DNA of 64,000 bases, taken from assembly GCA_965228785.1 (NCBI GenBank), contig CBDDIF010000002.1, forward strand, positions 248,001-312,000, read 5' to 3'. Both the position numbers and the translations under genes were made by a program. Below the pieces are notes generated by a model, which searched no databases, had not been told where the DNA came from, and saw nothing but the letters and a program-made list of their open reading frames with translations. This stretch comes from Hoeflea_A sp965228785 (GTDB lineage Bacteria; Pseudomonadota; Alphaproteobacteria; Rhizobiales; Rhizobiaceae). Shown piece after piece: positions 1 to 8,844 of the stretch; the first letter of the stretch is position 1, and every line of letters begins with the position of its first letter.

Positions 1-1091
1 GCGCCCAGCGGCGCGGCGGTAAGGGGCGGTCCGGCATGTCAACGCGGGACGAGGATTTCGTCACGCGGTTGTTCGTGGCCAATACCCATACGCCGGTTCT
101 GTTCTTTTCCTCGCGTGGCATCGTTTACAAGGAGAAGGTCTGGCGACTGCCGATTGGATCACCACAGGCACGCGGCAAAGCTCTGATTAACATGCTGCCG
201 TTGCAGCAGGGCGAGCGCATCACATCGATCATGCCACTCCCGGAGGACGAAGAGAGCTGGAGCGACCTCGACGTCATGTTCTCCACGACTCGGGGAACGG
301 TGCGGCGCAACAAACTGTCGGACTTCGTCCAGGTCAACCGCAATGGCAAGATCGCCATGAAGCTGGATGACGAAAAGGACGCCATTCTGAATGTTGAAAC
401 CTGCAGCGAGCATGATGATGTGCTGCTGACCACGGCGCTGGGGCAATGCATTCGTTTCCCAGTGACTGACGTCAGAGTGTTTGCGGGACGCAACTCCGTT
501 GGCGTGCGAGGGATCAGCCTTGCAGACGGCGACAAGGTCATATCCATGACGATCCTTGCGCACGTCGAGGCGACGCCGGCTGAGCGGGCTGCTTACATCA
601 AATGGAGCCGTGCCGACGACGTGGAACTGGTGGGTGAAGACACCACCGAGCAAGGCGAAGGCGATTTGACCGAAGAGCGGGCACTCGAATTGCAAGCGGT
701 GGAACAATTCGTTCTGACGGTCAGCGAAAAGGGTTACGGCAAACGGTCTTCATCCTACGATTTCCGAGTTTCCGGGCGTGGCGGCAAGGGTATTCGCGCA
801 ACGGATACGGCTAAAGTTGATGAAATCGGCCTACTGGTGGCGACCTTCCCAGTGGAAGAAGAAGATCAAATCATGCTGGTGTCAGACGGGGGCCAGTTGA
901 TCCGTGTTCCGGTCAATGGCATTCGCATCGCCAGCCGCGCAACGAAAGGCGTGACGATCTTTTCCACCTCGAAGCAGGAACGGGTGGTGTCGGTCGAGCG
1001 CATCAACGAACCGGAATCCGATGAGGAAAATGGCGACAACGGAGATGCGGACGGAACCGAAGGACCGGAGACCAATCCTGCACCAGAGTAA
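1..1091 (+). CDS. gyrA: DNA gyrase subunit A, C-terminal part (5' end outside window)
   Basis: The reading frame is open from base 3 and continues from outside the window, so only about the last 363 residues are present. It begins at the GyrA box (QRRGGKG, bases 6-26), the motif that lets gyrase wrap DNA and introduce negative supercoils. It continues through the beta-pinwheel C-terminal domain, with repeated blades of the type T..G...R. The last 25 or so residues form an acidic tail rich in Glu, Asp and Gly, as in many GyrA proteins, where such tails tune supercoiling. GyrA works in the cytoplasm as an A2B2 tetramer with GyrB. The ATG at 36 is internal, not the start. Downstream lie small genes on the opposite strand and then coaD. 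Confidence 0.97.
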   Translation, partial: AQRRGGKGRSGMSTRDEDFVTRLFVANTHTPVLFFSSRGIVYKEKVWRLPIGSPQARGKALINMLPLQQGERITSIMPLPEDEESWSDLDVMFSTTRGTVRRNKLSDFVQVNRNGKIAMKLDDEKDAILNVETCSEHDDVLLTTALGQCIRFPVTDVRVFAGRNSVGVRGISLADGDKVISMTILAHVEATPAERAAYIKWSRADDVELVGEDTTEQGEGDLTEERALELQAVEQFVLTVSEKGYGKRSSSYDFRVSGRGGKGIRATDTAKVDEIGLLVATFPVEEEDQIMLVSDGGQLIRVPVNGIRIASRATKGVTIFSTSKQERVVSVERINEPESDEENGDNGDADGTEGPETNPAPE

Positions 1092-1168
1092 GGCGCCGGC
1101 TCTTAATGTGTCGAAGGCATGAGCCATGTTCGCTTGAACGAAAACAAAGATCTGCTCTAAAAACGAAA

Positions 1169-1198
1169 AATCCGGATGGCAGGGGAACCATCCGGATT
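1169..1198 (-). terminator. Rho-independent terminator of the small minus-strand gene at 1251-1385
   Basis: A perfect 11-bp inverted repeat (1169-1179 with 1188-1198, 8-base loop). Read on the minus strand it is followed by a T-rich run (complement of 1160-1170). It sits about 50 bases after the stop of the 44-codon gene at 1251-1385 and could also serve as a weaker barrier for gyrA readthrough on the plus strand. Confidence 0.7.
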
Positions 1199-1250
1199 CT
1201 CAGGGGTCTTGATTGGAGGTCAAAGGGATCCCTGATAAACTCAAAATTGG

Positions 1251-1385
1251 CTAATGGCGGGTTCTGGTCCGCGCCTTTTCGGTCGCTTCGATTTCTTCCC
1301 GACGCATGGCAAGCATCGCCGCGCCCATGGTCGCGAGGAACATGGATGCAATGAGAACGGCAAGAATTGTAAGTGCTGTAATCAT
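1251..1385 (-). CDS. Small single-span membrane protein, 44 aa
   Basis: ATG at 1385, stop at 1251-1253. GGAG lies 6 bases before the ATG, a strong ribosome binding site. The protein has a hydrophobic segment at about residues 2-27 (begins MITALTILAVLIASMFLA), then a short charged tail with a MRREEIEATEK stretch and several Arg. This is the layout of a bitopic inner-membrane small protein. A rho-independent terminator follows on the same strand. A second gene of the same design lies upstream on the same strand (1575-1691). I recognise no family. The strong site, the terminator and the amphipathic layout argue that it is expressed; function unknown. Confidence 0.6.
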   Translation of the reverse strand: MITALTILAVLIASMFLATMGAAMLAMRREEIEATEKARTRTRH

Positions 1386-1574
1386 CTTCGACTCCAGAAT
1401 TTTACCTTTCGGCAAACCTGACTATTCGTCAGTCCCGAGCAGTTCCGTGTCATTGGGGATATGGTGACTGAATCCAGCACATTCAATGCTGGTCGATGCT
1501 GTGTGAACGAAAGTTAATATTTGCGCACGGCATCGTGATCCCCCCAACAGCCCGGACCGCGTCGGCATTGCCTG

Positions 1575-1691
1575 TCAGTTGCGACGCTCATCCCGCTTCT
1601 GCCGTACTGCCTGACGGGATGAGGCCAACAGCAAGGCGGAAGCAATCGTGGTTGTTGCGAAGAGGGTAGCAACAAGGAATAAAACAACCAT
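1575..1691 (-). CDS. Small single-span membrane protein, 38 aa
   Basis: ATG at 1691, stop at 1575-1577. GGAG lies 8 bases before the ATG. The frame stays open further upstream, but the ATG with this binding site is the best start. Residues 1-25 are hydrophobic (MVVLFLVATLFATTTIASAL) and the C-terminal 13 residues are basic (RQAVRQKRDERRN), so a single membrane helix with a positive cytoplasmic tail is expected. Size and layout resemble the 44-residue protein encoded just downstream on the same strand, though sequence identity is low. No family recognised. Confidence 0.5.
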   Translation of the reverse strand: MVVLFLVATLFATTTIASALLLASSRQAVRQKRDERRN

Positions 1692-1883
1692 TGTGAATTC
1701 TCCTGCAATTGTTGGAATCACATTAAGAATTCGCGCCTGACGGCTTTCTGAAGCCCGCATTCAGTTACCGTTCATCTTTTTAGATGGTGTTGTTGCCGCA
1801 GGTGTCCGTTTGGCTTGCACCCGCCTTCCTGCCGTGACAAAAGGCACTGAATCCGCCGAGCGGTTCAGATGCGCGAGACAGGC

Positions 1884-2372
1884 ATGACGGTTGCTTTCTA
1901 CCCAGGTTCGTTCGATCCGATCACCAACGGGCATATGGATGTCCTGGTTCAGGCCCTGAATGTGGCTGACCGCATTGTGGTTGGCATCGGGGTTCAGGCT
2001 TCGAAGAAACCGCTTTTCAGCTTCGACAAACGTGCTGAGTTGATATCCGCCTCGCTGGCGGGTGTTTTGCCAGGGGAAGAAAACCGGATTTCGGTGGTTT
2101 CGTTTGACAATCTCGCTGTCGATGCGGCGAGGCAAAACGGAGCGACGATGCTGATGCGCGGACTGCGTGATGGCAGCGACCTCGACTACGAAATGCAAAT
2201 GGCTGGAATGAACCGCGAGATGGCCCCGGAGATCCAGACGGTCTTCCTGCCGGCCAGTCCGCTCAACCGGCCCATTACCGCCACATTGGTACGCCAGATC
2301 GCGGCGATGGGCGGGGACGTCAGCGCCTTTGTGCCTGGCCCTGTTCTCACGGCACTTGGTGAACGCAATTAG
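1884..2372 (+). CDS. coaD: Phosphopantetheine adenylyltransferase
   Basis: Catalyses the fourth step of coenzyme A synthesis: ATP + 4'-phosphopantetheine to dephospho-CoA + pyrophosphate, in the cytoplasm as a hexamer. The start has the nucleotidyltransferase signature PGSFDPITNGH (GxFDPxTxGH), and near the C-terminus lies ITATLVR, equivalent to the ISSTxVR motif. The length of 162 aa matches the family. I chose the ATG at 1884 because family members begin directly with the MTVAFYPGSFDP strand; an in-frame ATG at 1869 would add five residues. No convincing Shine-Dalgarno is seen for either. The cyclophilin genes follow on the same strand, a common order in Hyphomicrobiales. Confidence 0.95.
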   Translation: MTVAFYPGSFDPITNGHMDVLVQALNVADRIVVGIGVQASKKPLFSFDKRAELISASLAGVLPGEENRISVVSFDNLAVDAARQNGATMLMRGLRDGSDLDYEMQMAGMNREMAPEIQTVFLPASPLNRPITATLVRQIAAMGGDVSAFVPGPVLTALGERN

Positions 2373-2423
2373 GCATCCGGCCTGCAAACAACTCGAAGCA
2401 TGGCCGGTGGAAACGGAGACCCA

Positions 2424-2999
2424 ATGAATTTACTTAGAACAATCGCCGTAGCGGCAATGATGGCGTTTGGCCTGATCGTAACCGCTGCAGCAGATGTCAA
2501 ACCGGATAACAAACTGACAATCACGCTGAAAGACGGTGACGTCGTCATCGAGCTGCTGCCGGACGTTGCGCCCGAACATGTGGCGCGGATCAAAGAACTG
2601 GCCAGGGAAGGCCAATATGACAATGTCGCTTTCCACCGCGTGATCGACGGATTCATGGCCCAGACGGGCGACGTTCAATTTGGCGACTTGGAAGCAGGTT
2701 TCAGCCCTCGAAGGGTCGGCACAGGCGGTTCCAGCAAACCCAACCTGCCGGCAGAGTTTTCCAGTGTTCCGTTCGATGCCGGTATTGTCGGCATGGCACG
2801 TTCGAGCAATCCCAATTCGGCAAACTCGCAGTTTTTCATCATGTTCGATGATGGGCATTTCCTGAACAACCAGTATACGGTGTTCGGTCGCGTCATCGAT
2901 GGCATGCAGCACGTCAGGAAGATCAAGCGCGGCGACGAAGCGGCAAACGGCGTCGTCGAAGATCCGGACCGGATGATCAAGGTCCGGGTTGGCGGATAA
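2424..2999 (+). CDS. Periplasmic peptidylprolyl isomerase, cyclophilin type
   Basis: Accelerates cis-trans isomerisation of Xaa-Pro bonds in exported proteins. Residues 1-23 form a signal peptide (MNLLRTIAVAAMMAFGLIVT, cut after an Ala-rich stretch), so the enzyme should act in the periplasm. The cyclophilin core follows: FHRVIDGFMAQTGD carries the catalytic Arg, and later come MARSSNPNSANSQFFI and NNQYTVFGRV. The start at ATG 2424 is preceded by GGAG with a 5-base gap; an upstream in-frame ATG (2400) lacks this. It is 191 aa. It is followed after 24 bases by a second, cytosolic cyclophilin of clearly related sequence. Confidence 0.93.
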   Translation: MNLLRTIAVAAMMAFGLIVTAAADVKPDNKLTITLKDGDVVIELLPDVAPEHVARIKELAREGQYDNVAFHRVIDGFMAQTGDVQFGDLEAGFSPRRVGTGGSSKPNLPAEFSSVPFDAGIVGMARSSNPNSANSQFFIMFDDGHFLNNQYTVFGRVIDGMQHVRKIKRGDEAANGVVEDPDRMIKVRVGG

Positions 3000-3023
3000 A
3001 CGAAAATACCAAGGAGAATTCGC

Positions 3024-3497
3024 ATGGCCGAATACAAGGACCCGGAAAACACCATCGTCATCGAAACCAGCAAAGGCAAGGTGGTCATTGAACTGCTGCC
3101 TGACCTGGCGCCGAAACACGTGACACGCATCAAGGAGCTGGCACGGGAAAAATTCTACGACGGTGTCGTGTTTCACCGGGTTATCGACGGGTTCATGGCG
3201 CAAACCGGAGATCCAACCGGCACCGGTATGGGCGGTTCGGAAAAGCCGGACCTGGAAGCCGAGTTTTCAAATGTCAGCCATGTCCGGGGAACCTGCTCCA
3301 TGGCGCGTTCGCAGAACCCGAACTCGGCCAACTCTCAGTTCTTCATCTGCTTCGACGATGCTCCCTGGCTGAACAAACAATACAGCGTATGGGGACAGGT
3401 CATCGAGGGGATGGACACCATCGACAAGATCAAGCGCGGTGAGCCTGTGAAAGACCCCGACAGCATCGACAGCATGCGTGTTGCCGCCGACCTCTAA
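3024..3497 (+). CDS. Cytosolic peptidylprolyl isomerase, cyclophilin type
   Basis: A 157-residue cyclophilin without signal peptide, so a cytoplasmic proline isomerase. It has FHRVIDGFMAQTGDP (catalytic Arg), then MARSQNPNSANSQFFI and LNKQYSVWGQV, which form the active-site groove. AAGGAGA lies 7 bases before the ATG. It shares long identical stretches with the exported isomerase just upstream (VVIELLPD, RIKELARE, FHRVIDGFMAQTGD), so the two probably arose by tandem duplication and now serve different compartments. A strong hairpin terminator follows at 3516-3555 and closes the coaD-ppi-ppi unit. Confidence 0.94.
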   Translation: MAEYKDPENTIVIETSKGKVVIELLPDLAPKHVTRIKELAREKFYDGVVFHRVIDGFMAQTGDPTGTGMGGSEKPDLEAEFSNVSHVRGTCSMARSQNPNSANSQFFICFDDAPWLNKQYSVWGQVIEGMDTIDKIKRGEPVKDPDSIDSMRVAADL

Positions 3498-3515
3498 CCC
3501 GATCACTATTTGCGG

Positions 3516-3555
3516 AAACGGCGCTCGCATCGATGGATGCGGGCGCCGTTTCTTT
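3516..3555 (+). terminator. Rho-independent terminator after the second cyclophilin gene
   Basis: 16-bp stem (3516-3531 with 3536-3551, one G-U wobble) with a 4-base loop, followed by TTTCTTT on the plus strand. It separates the coaD-ppi-ppi unit from queA, whose ATG is at 3573. Confidence 0.85.
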
Positions 3556-3572
3556 ACCGGCCGAATTTGACC

Positions 3573-4670
3573 ATGCGCGTTGATCTGTTTGATTTTGATC
3601 TTCCCGAGGAAGCCATAGCCCTGCGACCAGCGTCGCCGCGCGACAGTGCGCGCTTGTTGCTTGTTGACCCGACTTCTGGAATGTCGGACCACCATGTGCG
3701 TGATCTTGTAGATCTGCTGCGGCCCGGTGATGCGCTGGTGTTAAATGATACGAAGGTGATCCCGGCACAGCTTGAGGGGATACGAATCCGCGACAGCGCG
3801 GATGGAGAGTTGACGTGCGGCCTTTCGGCCACGCTTCACCAGCGGATCGGCGCGGATCGCTGGAAAGCGTTTCTGCGGCCCGCAAAGCGTGTGAAGGCCG
3901 GCGATCGGTTCCGTTTTGGTGCCGCGGCCGATGTATGTCTTGCTGGCGAGCTAGAGGGAACGGTCGAAAGCCGCGGTGCTGACGGCGAGGCCGATTTGCG
4001 ATTTACCCTTTCAGGAGCAGCGCTCGACGCGGCAATCGCGTCGCAGGGACACATTCCGCTGCCCCCTTACATCGCTTCAAAGCGCGCTGAAGATTCTCGA
4101 GACAGGACCGACTACCAGACCATCTATGCGAAGCAGGAAGGCGCCGTTGCGGCGCCGACAGCCGGGCTGCACTTCACTGAGGACCTGTTCGATAGGCTGG
4201 ATCATGCGGGCATCGAACGGCATCGGGTGACACTTCATGTTGGGGCTGGGACCTTTTTGCCTGTCAAAGCCGACGACACTGACGATCACGTAATGCACTC
4301 GGAGACAGGTGAAGTCTCTGCTGAGACTGCCGAAGCACTGAACGAGGTCAAGAAACGCGGAGGGCGCATCGTCGCCATCGGCACCACATCGCTTCGCCTG
4401 CTGGAGAGTGCCGCCGATAAGGAAGGGCGATTGCACCCCTGGCGAGGTTCCACGGACATCTTCATCACTCCGGGGTATCGTTTCCGCTTCGTTGATATCC
4501 TCATGACGAATTTTCATCTTCCGCGGTCGACGCTTTTCATGCTCGTGTCTGCATTCAGCGGATGCGACATGATGAAAGAGGCCTATACGCATGCGATCGA
4601 CAACGGTTACCGTTTCTATTCCTACGGCGATTCAAGCCTTTTGATGAGAGCCGATCGGACGAGCGAATGA
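3573..4670 (+). CDS. queA: S-adenosylmethionine:tRNA ribosyltransferase-isomerase
   Basis: Transfers and isomerises the ribosyl part of AdoMet onto preQ1 at position 34 of tRNAs with GUN anticodons, giving epoxyqueuosine. Family features: the N-terminal MRVDLFDFDLPEEAIA stretch, LRPGDALVLNDTKVIPA, the central PTAGLHFT motif and FHLPRSTLFMLVSAF near the C-terminus. It is 365 aa, the usual size. The ATG at 3573 is chosen because the family starts MR(V)xxFDFxLP; the frame is open upstream through the terminator, which is not coding. The stop overlaps the tgt start by four bases (ATGA), so the two queuosine genes are translationally coupled. Confidence 0.96.
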   Translation: MRVDLFDFDLPEEAIALRPASPRDSARLLLVDPTSGMSDHHVRDLVDLLRPGDALVLNDTKVIPAQLEGIRIRDSADGELTCGLSATLHQRIGADRWKAFLRPAKRVKAGDRFRFGAAADVCLAGELEGTVESRGADGEADLRFTLSGAALDAAIASQGHIPLPPYIASKRAEDSRDRTDYQTIYAKQEGAVAAPTAGLHFTEDLFDRLDHAGIERHRVTLHVGAGTFLPVKADDTDDHVMHSETGEVSAETAEALNEVKKRGGRIVAIGTTSLRLLESAADKEGRLHPWRGSTDIFITPGYRFRFVDILMTNFHLPRSTLFMLVSAFSGCDMMKEAYTHAIDNGYRFYSYGDSSLLMRADRTSE

Positions 4671-5797
4671 CGACAGAGTTTACGTTTACGGTGCACTGCC
4701 GTGATGGAGGCGCCCGGCGGGGTCAGATCAGCATGCCCCGAGGCGAGGTTCGTACTCCGGCCTTTATGCCGGTCGGGACTGCGGCCACCGTCAAAGCTAT
4801 GTATCTGGATCAGGTGCGGGATCTCGGTTCCGACATCATTCTCGGCAACACGTATCATCTGATGCTGCGCCCGGGTGCTGAACGGATTGCCCGGCTTGGC
4901 GGTCTGCACACATTTGCGGGCTGGCAGCATCCCATCCTGACGGATTCGGGCGGATTTCAGGTCATGTCACTGGCAGGCCTTCGCAAGATCACCGAAGAGG
5001 GGGTCATATTCCATTCGCACATCGATGGCAGCCGACACGACATGTCGCCGGAGCGATCCATCGAAATCCAGGGCCTGCTCGGCTCCGACATCCAGATGCA
5101 GCTTGATGAGTGCGTTAAGTTGCCGGCAGAACCCAAGGCAATCGAAGACGCGATGGAGCTTTCGCTGCGTTGGGCGGAGCGGTGCAAGTCGGCTTTCGGC
5201 AACCAGCCGGGGAAGGCGATGTTCGGAATTGTCCAGGGCGGCGATGTACCCGCTTTGCGGGAACGCTCTGCACGAGCGCTCAAGGAAATGGACCTCAAAG
5301 GATACGCGATCGGCGGCCTGGCGGTGGGCGAACCGCAGGGAGTCATGCTCGACATGCTCGACATTACCGTTCCAATCCTGCCGGAGGACCGGCCACGCTA
5401 TCTCATGGGTGTCGGCACCCCGGACGATATCATCTGCTCGGTGGCCCGCGGCGTCGACATGTTCGACTGCGTCATGCCGACCCGGGCAGGACGCCACGGC
5501 CAGGCGTTCACCAGCCGTGGCAAGGTGAATTTGCGCAATGCACGTCATGCCGAGGATCCACGCCCTCTGGATGAGGCGTCCGACTGCCCGGCAGCGCGCA
5601 ACTATTCGCGCGCCTATCTGCATCACCTGGTTCGCGCCAACGAGGCGCTGGGTGGAATGCTGCTGACCTGGAACAATCTGGCCTACTACCAGTCGTTGAT
5701 GGCGGGGATTCGCCTAGCCATTGATGCCGGCCGGTTCTCGGATTTCATGGCCGAAACCCAGGAACGCTGGGCGCGTGGAGATATTGAGCCTGTCTGA
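4667..5797 (+). CDS. tgt: tRNA-guanine transglycosylase
   Basis: Exchanges guanine-34 of tRNA-Asp, -Asn, -His and -Tyr for preQ1, the step before QueA. Diagnostic stretches are TPAFMPVGTAATVKAM, GNTYHLMLRPG, ILTDSGGFQVMSL (with an active-site Asp), FGIVQGG and YLMGVGTP, followed by MFDCVMPTRAGRHGQAFT with the nucleophilic Asp. It is 376 aa, as usual for bacteria. Bacterial Tgt normally carries a C-terminal zinc site of three Cys and one His; here only part is evident (the CPAARNYSRAYLHHLV region keeps the His), which matches a subset of alphaproteobacterial enzymes. The start overlaps the queA stop. Confidence 0.96.
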   Translation: MTTEFTFTVHCRDGGARRGQISMPRGEVRTPAFMPVGTAATVKAMYLDQVRDLGSDIILGNTYHLMLRPGAERIARLGGLHTFAGWQHPILTDSGGFQVMSLAGLRKITEEGVIFHSHIDGSRHDMSPERSIEIQGLLGSDIQMQLDECVKLPAEPKAIEDAMELSLRWAERCKSAFGNQPGKAMFGIVQGGDVPALRERSARALKEMDLKGYAIGGLAVGEPQGVMLDMLDITVPILPEDRPRYLMGVGTPDDIICSVARGVDMFDCVMPTRAGRHGQAFTSRGKVNLRNARHAEDPRPLDEASDCPAARNYSRAYLHHLVRANEALGGMLLTWNNLAYYQSLMAGIRLAIDAGRFSDFMAETQERWARGDIEPV

Positions 5798-6024
5798 TTG
5801 CCAGCCCGCTGGCCGCGGACTTGAAGGAAAAACGGCCAGAAGGTCGTGTTGGGCAGCCAAACATCCCCAAGCTGAGACTCAGCTGTCACTGGGTGATGCC
5901 GAACGGGTTGCGTTGTCTGGCGGGAGGGTTGTGACCAACCCGGAACATTCGTTCCAGCGGCCGGCGCTACCTATCGTTCGTTTCTTCGCCTATTGTGCTC
6001 ACGAATAATTGCCTGAGAACAACC

Positions 6025-7782
6025 ATGTCCGAAGAACGCATCCAACGGAGACTTGCCGCTATCCTCGCCGTCGATGCTGTCGGTTATAGCCGCCTTATGG
6101 GCGGGGATGAGGCTGGTACGCTCGCATATCTGAAGTCCGTCTTTACTGATCTTATTCGCCCTATGCTCATCAAGCATCAAGGCCGGATCGTCAAGGAAAT
6201 GGGCGATGGGCTACTGGTTGAGTTTGCGAGCGTGGTTGAGGCTGTTCAATGCGCCGTGGAAACCCAAGGGAAACTGAGCGAAAAGGATGCCGATAAACCC
6301 GAGAACCAAAGGCTGAAGTTTCGGATGGGTGTCAATCTCGGGGACATAATTGTTGAGGGTGACGACATATTTGGCGATGGAGTGAACATAGCGGCTCGGC
6401 TGGAACGTCTCGCCGAACCGGGTGGTGTTGTCGTATCTGGTGACGCCTATCGGCAGGTAGAAAACAAGTTGGATCTAGCGTTCGAAGACATGGGTGAACG
6501 TCAGCTCAAGAACATCGACCAAGCGGTCCGCGTTTATCGATTCAAGGCGTCAACCAGCGCTGAAAAACATGTGTCTGCGGGCGAACTTTTCACCCGACCT
6601 GCTTTGGCTGTGCTGCCACTTGTAAACATGAGCGGAGACGCCGATCAGGAGTATTTTGCGGATGGACTCACCGAGGACATCATTACCGCTCTATCCAATT
6701 GCCGCTCATTTCCAGTGATCGCTCGAAATTCGATCTTCACCTACAAAGGTCGCTCTGCAGACGTGCGTACTATAGCGGTTGACCTTGGGGCTCGTTACGT
6801 CCTTGAGGGCAGTATTCGAAAAGGTGGCGAGAGGATCCGCATAAACGCTCAATTGATAGACGCGAATACGGGCCATCATGTTTGGGCTGAAAAATTTGAT
6901 CGGACTATTGAGGACATATTCGAACTCCAGGATGAGATAACCCAGAAGATAGCGGCTACCGTAGCGCCTGAGTTGGAGCGTGCGGAAAGAAAACGAGCCG
7001 CATCCCACACACCGGATCCGAATGCCTGGGATCATTACCAGCGTGGCATGTCGTTCTTTTATCAGGGAACGAAAGAAGACAATGCGAGGTCGCGCGAATG
7101 TTTCCAACGAGCGATCGATGTTGACCCGAGTTACAGCCGAGCCCACGCTGGACTAGCGCTGAGTTATCACGATGAAGTCGGTGTCTGGCAGGTTTCGGAG
7201 AGAGACGAGATGTTGGCGGAATCTTTGGCTGCTGCCGAGCGATCTGTGAAACTTGACGAAACAGACTCCTATGCCCACACGATGCTGGGCAATACACACA
7301 TGCGAATGGGCCAGCATGATCTCGGAATTGCTCACGTCCGACGGGCAATAGCGCTCAACCCCAGCAACGCTCTGGCGTACATAATTCTTGGGAACGCTCT
7401 GACATATTCCGGGCAACCGGAAGATGGAATTTCCAGCATAAAGACGGGGCTCAGGTTGAATCCTCTTGAACCGAACTCCCACTTTTACGTTTGCATGTTA
7501 GCCCGCGCCCATTTGACAGCCCGAAACAATGAAATAGCCGTGAGGTTCGCGCGAGATGCGATCAATCTGCACTCAAGTTTTCCATTCGCATATTTTGTTC
7601 TGGCATCTGCCTTGGGACATCTGGACAGGACGGAGGAGGCCTTGTCGGCCTTAGAAGAGTGCGAAAGATTGCACCCCGGTCGAACGGCGGTCGAATTTAA
7701 GGAATTGCCGCGCATGCACCGCAACGTCGATGATGCGGAGTACATTCTTGAGGGTCTAAGAAAAGCCGGTTGGAACAAATGA
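6025..7782 (+). CDS. Class III adenylate/guanylate cyclase with TolB-like and TPR regions
   Basis: Predicted to make a cyclic nucleotide from ATP (or GTP) and to sense or bind partners through its C-terminal half. Residues 10-175 are a class III catalytic domain: metal-binding Asp17 (ILAVDAVGYSRLM) and Asp61 (MGDGLLVEF), and transition-state residues Asn121 and Arg125 (GVNIAARLERL). Residues 190-330 resemble the TolB N-terminal-like region found in this family (LAVLPLVNMSGDADQEYFAD). From about 340 to 585 there are tetratricopeptide repeats. There is no membrane helix, so it should be cytosolic. Start chosen at 6025 (MSEERIQRRLAAI), typical of the family. Hyphomicrobiales carry many paralogues of this type; the specific signal is unknown. 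Confidence 0.9.
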   Translation: MSEERIQRRLAAILAVDAVGYSRLMGGDEAGTLAYLKSVFTDLIRPMLIKHQGRIVKEMGDGLLVEFASVVEAVQCAVETQGKLSEKDADKPENQRLKFRMGVNLGDIIVEGDDIFGDGVNIAARLERLAEPGGVVVSGDAYRQVENKLDLAFEDMGERQLKNIDQAVRVYRFKASTSAEKHVSAGELFTRPALAVLPLVNMSGDADQEYFADGLTEDIITALSNCRSFPVIARNSIFTYKGRSADVRTIAVDLGARYVLEGSIRKGGERIRINAQLIDANTGHHVWAEKFDRTIEDIFELQDEITQKIAATVAPELERAERKRAASHTPDPNAWDHYQRGMSFFYQGTKEDNARSRECFQRAIDVDPSYSRAHAGLALSYHDEVGVWQVSERDEMLAESLAAAERSVKLDETDSYAHTMLGNTHMRMGQHDLGIAHVRRAIALNPSNALAYIILGNALTYSGQPEDGISSIKTGLRLNPLEPNSHFYVCMLARAHLTARNNEIAVRFARDAINLHSSFPFAYFVLASALGHLDRTEEALSALEECERLHPGRTAVEFKELPRMHRNVDDAEYILEGLRKAGWNK

Positions 7783-7918
7783 CCGATTGATTTGGTGGCC
7801 GGTCAGCTGACATCCGATCTACCGCTGGCAAATAACGTGAGACCTAAAGAGTGCACACTGCAGTCCGCTGATCTTTCTGGCGTCTTGATTTAAAGTGGGG
7901 TTCTTTCTGAATCTGTCT

Positions 7919-8821
7919 CTAGCCTGACTTGCAGATGTCAAAAACGATCGAGGCGGCGGCCATGTTGCCCATGTGGATGGCTGTGTTTGTGTTCTGATGG
8001 CCGCCATAGACCAGGTCACCGGCAGCATAGATGCCGGGCATGCCCGTTCTGTATCCCTCATCAATCCTGACATAGCCTTCGTCGGTTAGTGGCAGTCCCA
8101 ATGATCCGACGAGGTCGCTTTGGACCTGGTGCGGCCAAACCAGGAGGATTTCCCGTTCAATCGATGATCCGTCCGCCATCAGCACGCTCGAAAGATCGGG
8201 CCCGTCACCCTTAAGACCGGTCACTGACCCGAAAGCCAGCTTGACACCAAGACTTTCGAGGTATTGCCGGCGATTATCACACGCCTGGATATCGGGGACG
8301 ATGCACATAACGAGATCGTTGGTCCAGTTGAGGTAGATTTCCGCGGCGTCAAGGATTTCCGGCCGATTCACATAAATGCCCCAGGGTCGGTTGCGGTGCT
8401 CAAAACCCTGGCAGAATGGACAGTTGATGACGGATTTTCCCCAACGCTCGTTCAGTCCGTCGATCTCGGGAAACACGTCGATCATGCCGGTGGCCACCAA
8501 CACCTTTCCGGCCGTTACAACCAAACCGTCACTGGTCTTTATCGAGAATGCCGACGTGTCTTGCCCCGATATGGCTTCGACCGTCGATTTGCGACGTTCG
8601 ACGAAACCGTATCGGTCGATTTCACCAGCTATTTTTTTCCGGAATTCCTGCGGCGCGATCATGTCGGCGACTGGAAGTGCGCCAATATGCGGGGAGGCGG
8701 CGTTGCGAGGTGGCGCCTCTGAGTCGATCAACACGGTTTGGATCATGGAGCGTGACAACGTCAGGGCGGCCGCCAGACCCGAAGGCCCACCGCCTATAAC
8801 AGCAACCTGGTACTCTGACAT
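7919..8821 (-). CDS. NAD(P)/FAD-dependent oxidoreductase, thioredoxin-reductase-like
   Basis: A 300-residue flavoprotein with an N-terminal FAD site (VAVIGGGPSGLAAALTL), a redox-active CxxC pair in INCPFCQGFEHR and a C-terminal FAD motif (GIYAAGDLV). This is the arrangement of low-molecular-weight thioredoxin-reductase-like enzymes. The NAD(P)H-binding segment between them is weak: the usual GxGxxA is not obvious near IYVNRPEILDAAE, so the electron donor is unclear. It is the last gene of the minus-strand formaldehyde operon, starting 23 bases after the S-formylglutathione hydrolase stop. That suggests a thiol-redox role linked to glutathione chemistry, which is inference. Confidence 0.85.
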   Translation of the reverse strand: MSEYQVAVIGGGPSGLAAALTLSRSMIQTVLIDSEAPPRNAASPHIGALPVADMIAPQEFRKKIAGEIDRYGFVERRKSTVEAISGQDTSAFSIKTSDGLVVTAGKVLVATGMIDVFPEIDGLNERWGKSVINCPFCQGFEHRNRPWGIYVNRPEILDAAEIYLNWTNDLVMCIVPDIQACDNRRQYLESLGVKLAFGSVTGLKGDGPDLSSVLMADGSSIEREILLVWPHQVQSDLVGSLGLPLTDEGYVRIDEGYRTGMPGIYAAGDLVYGGHQNTNTAIHMGNMAAASIVFDICKSG

Positions 8822-8844
8822 CCGATCCTCCCAAACGGTCGATC

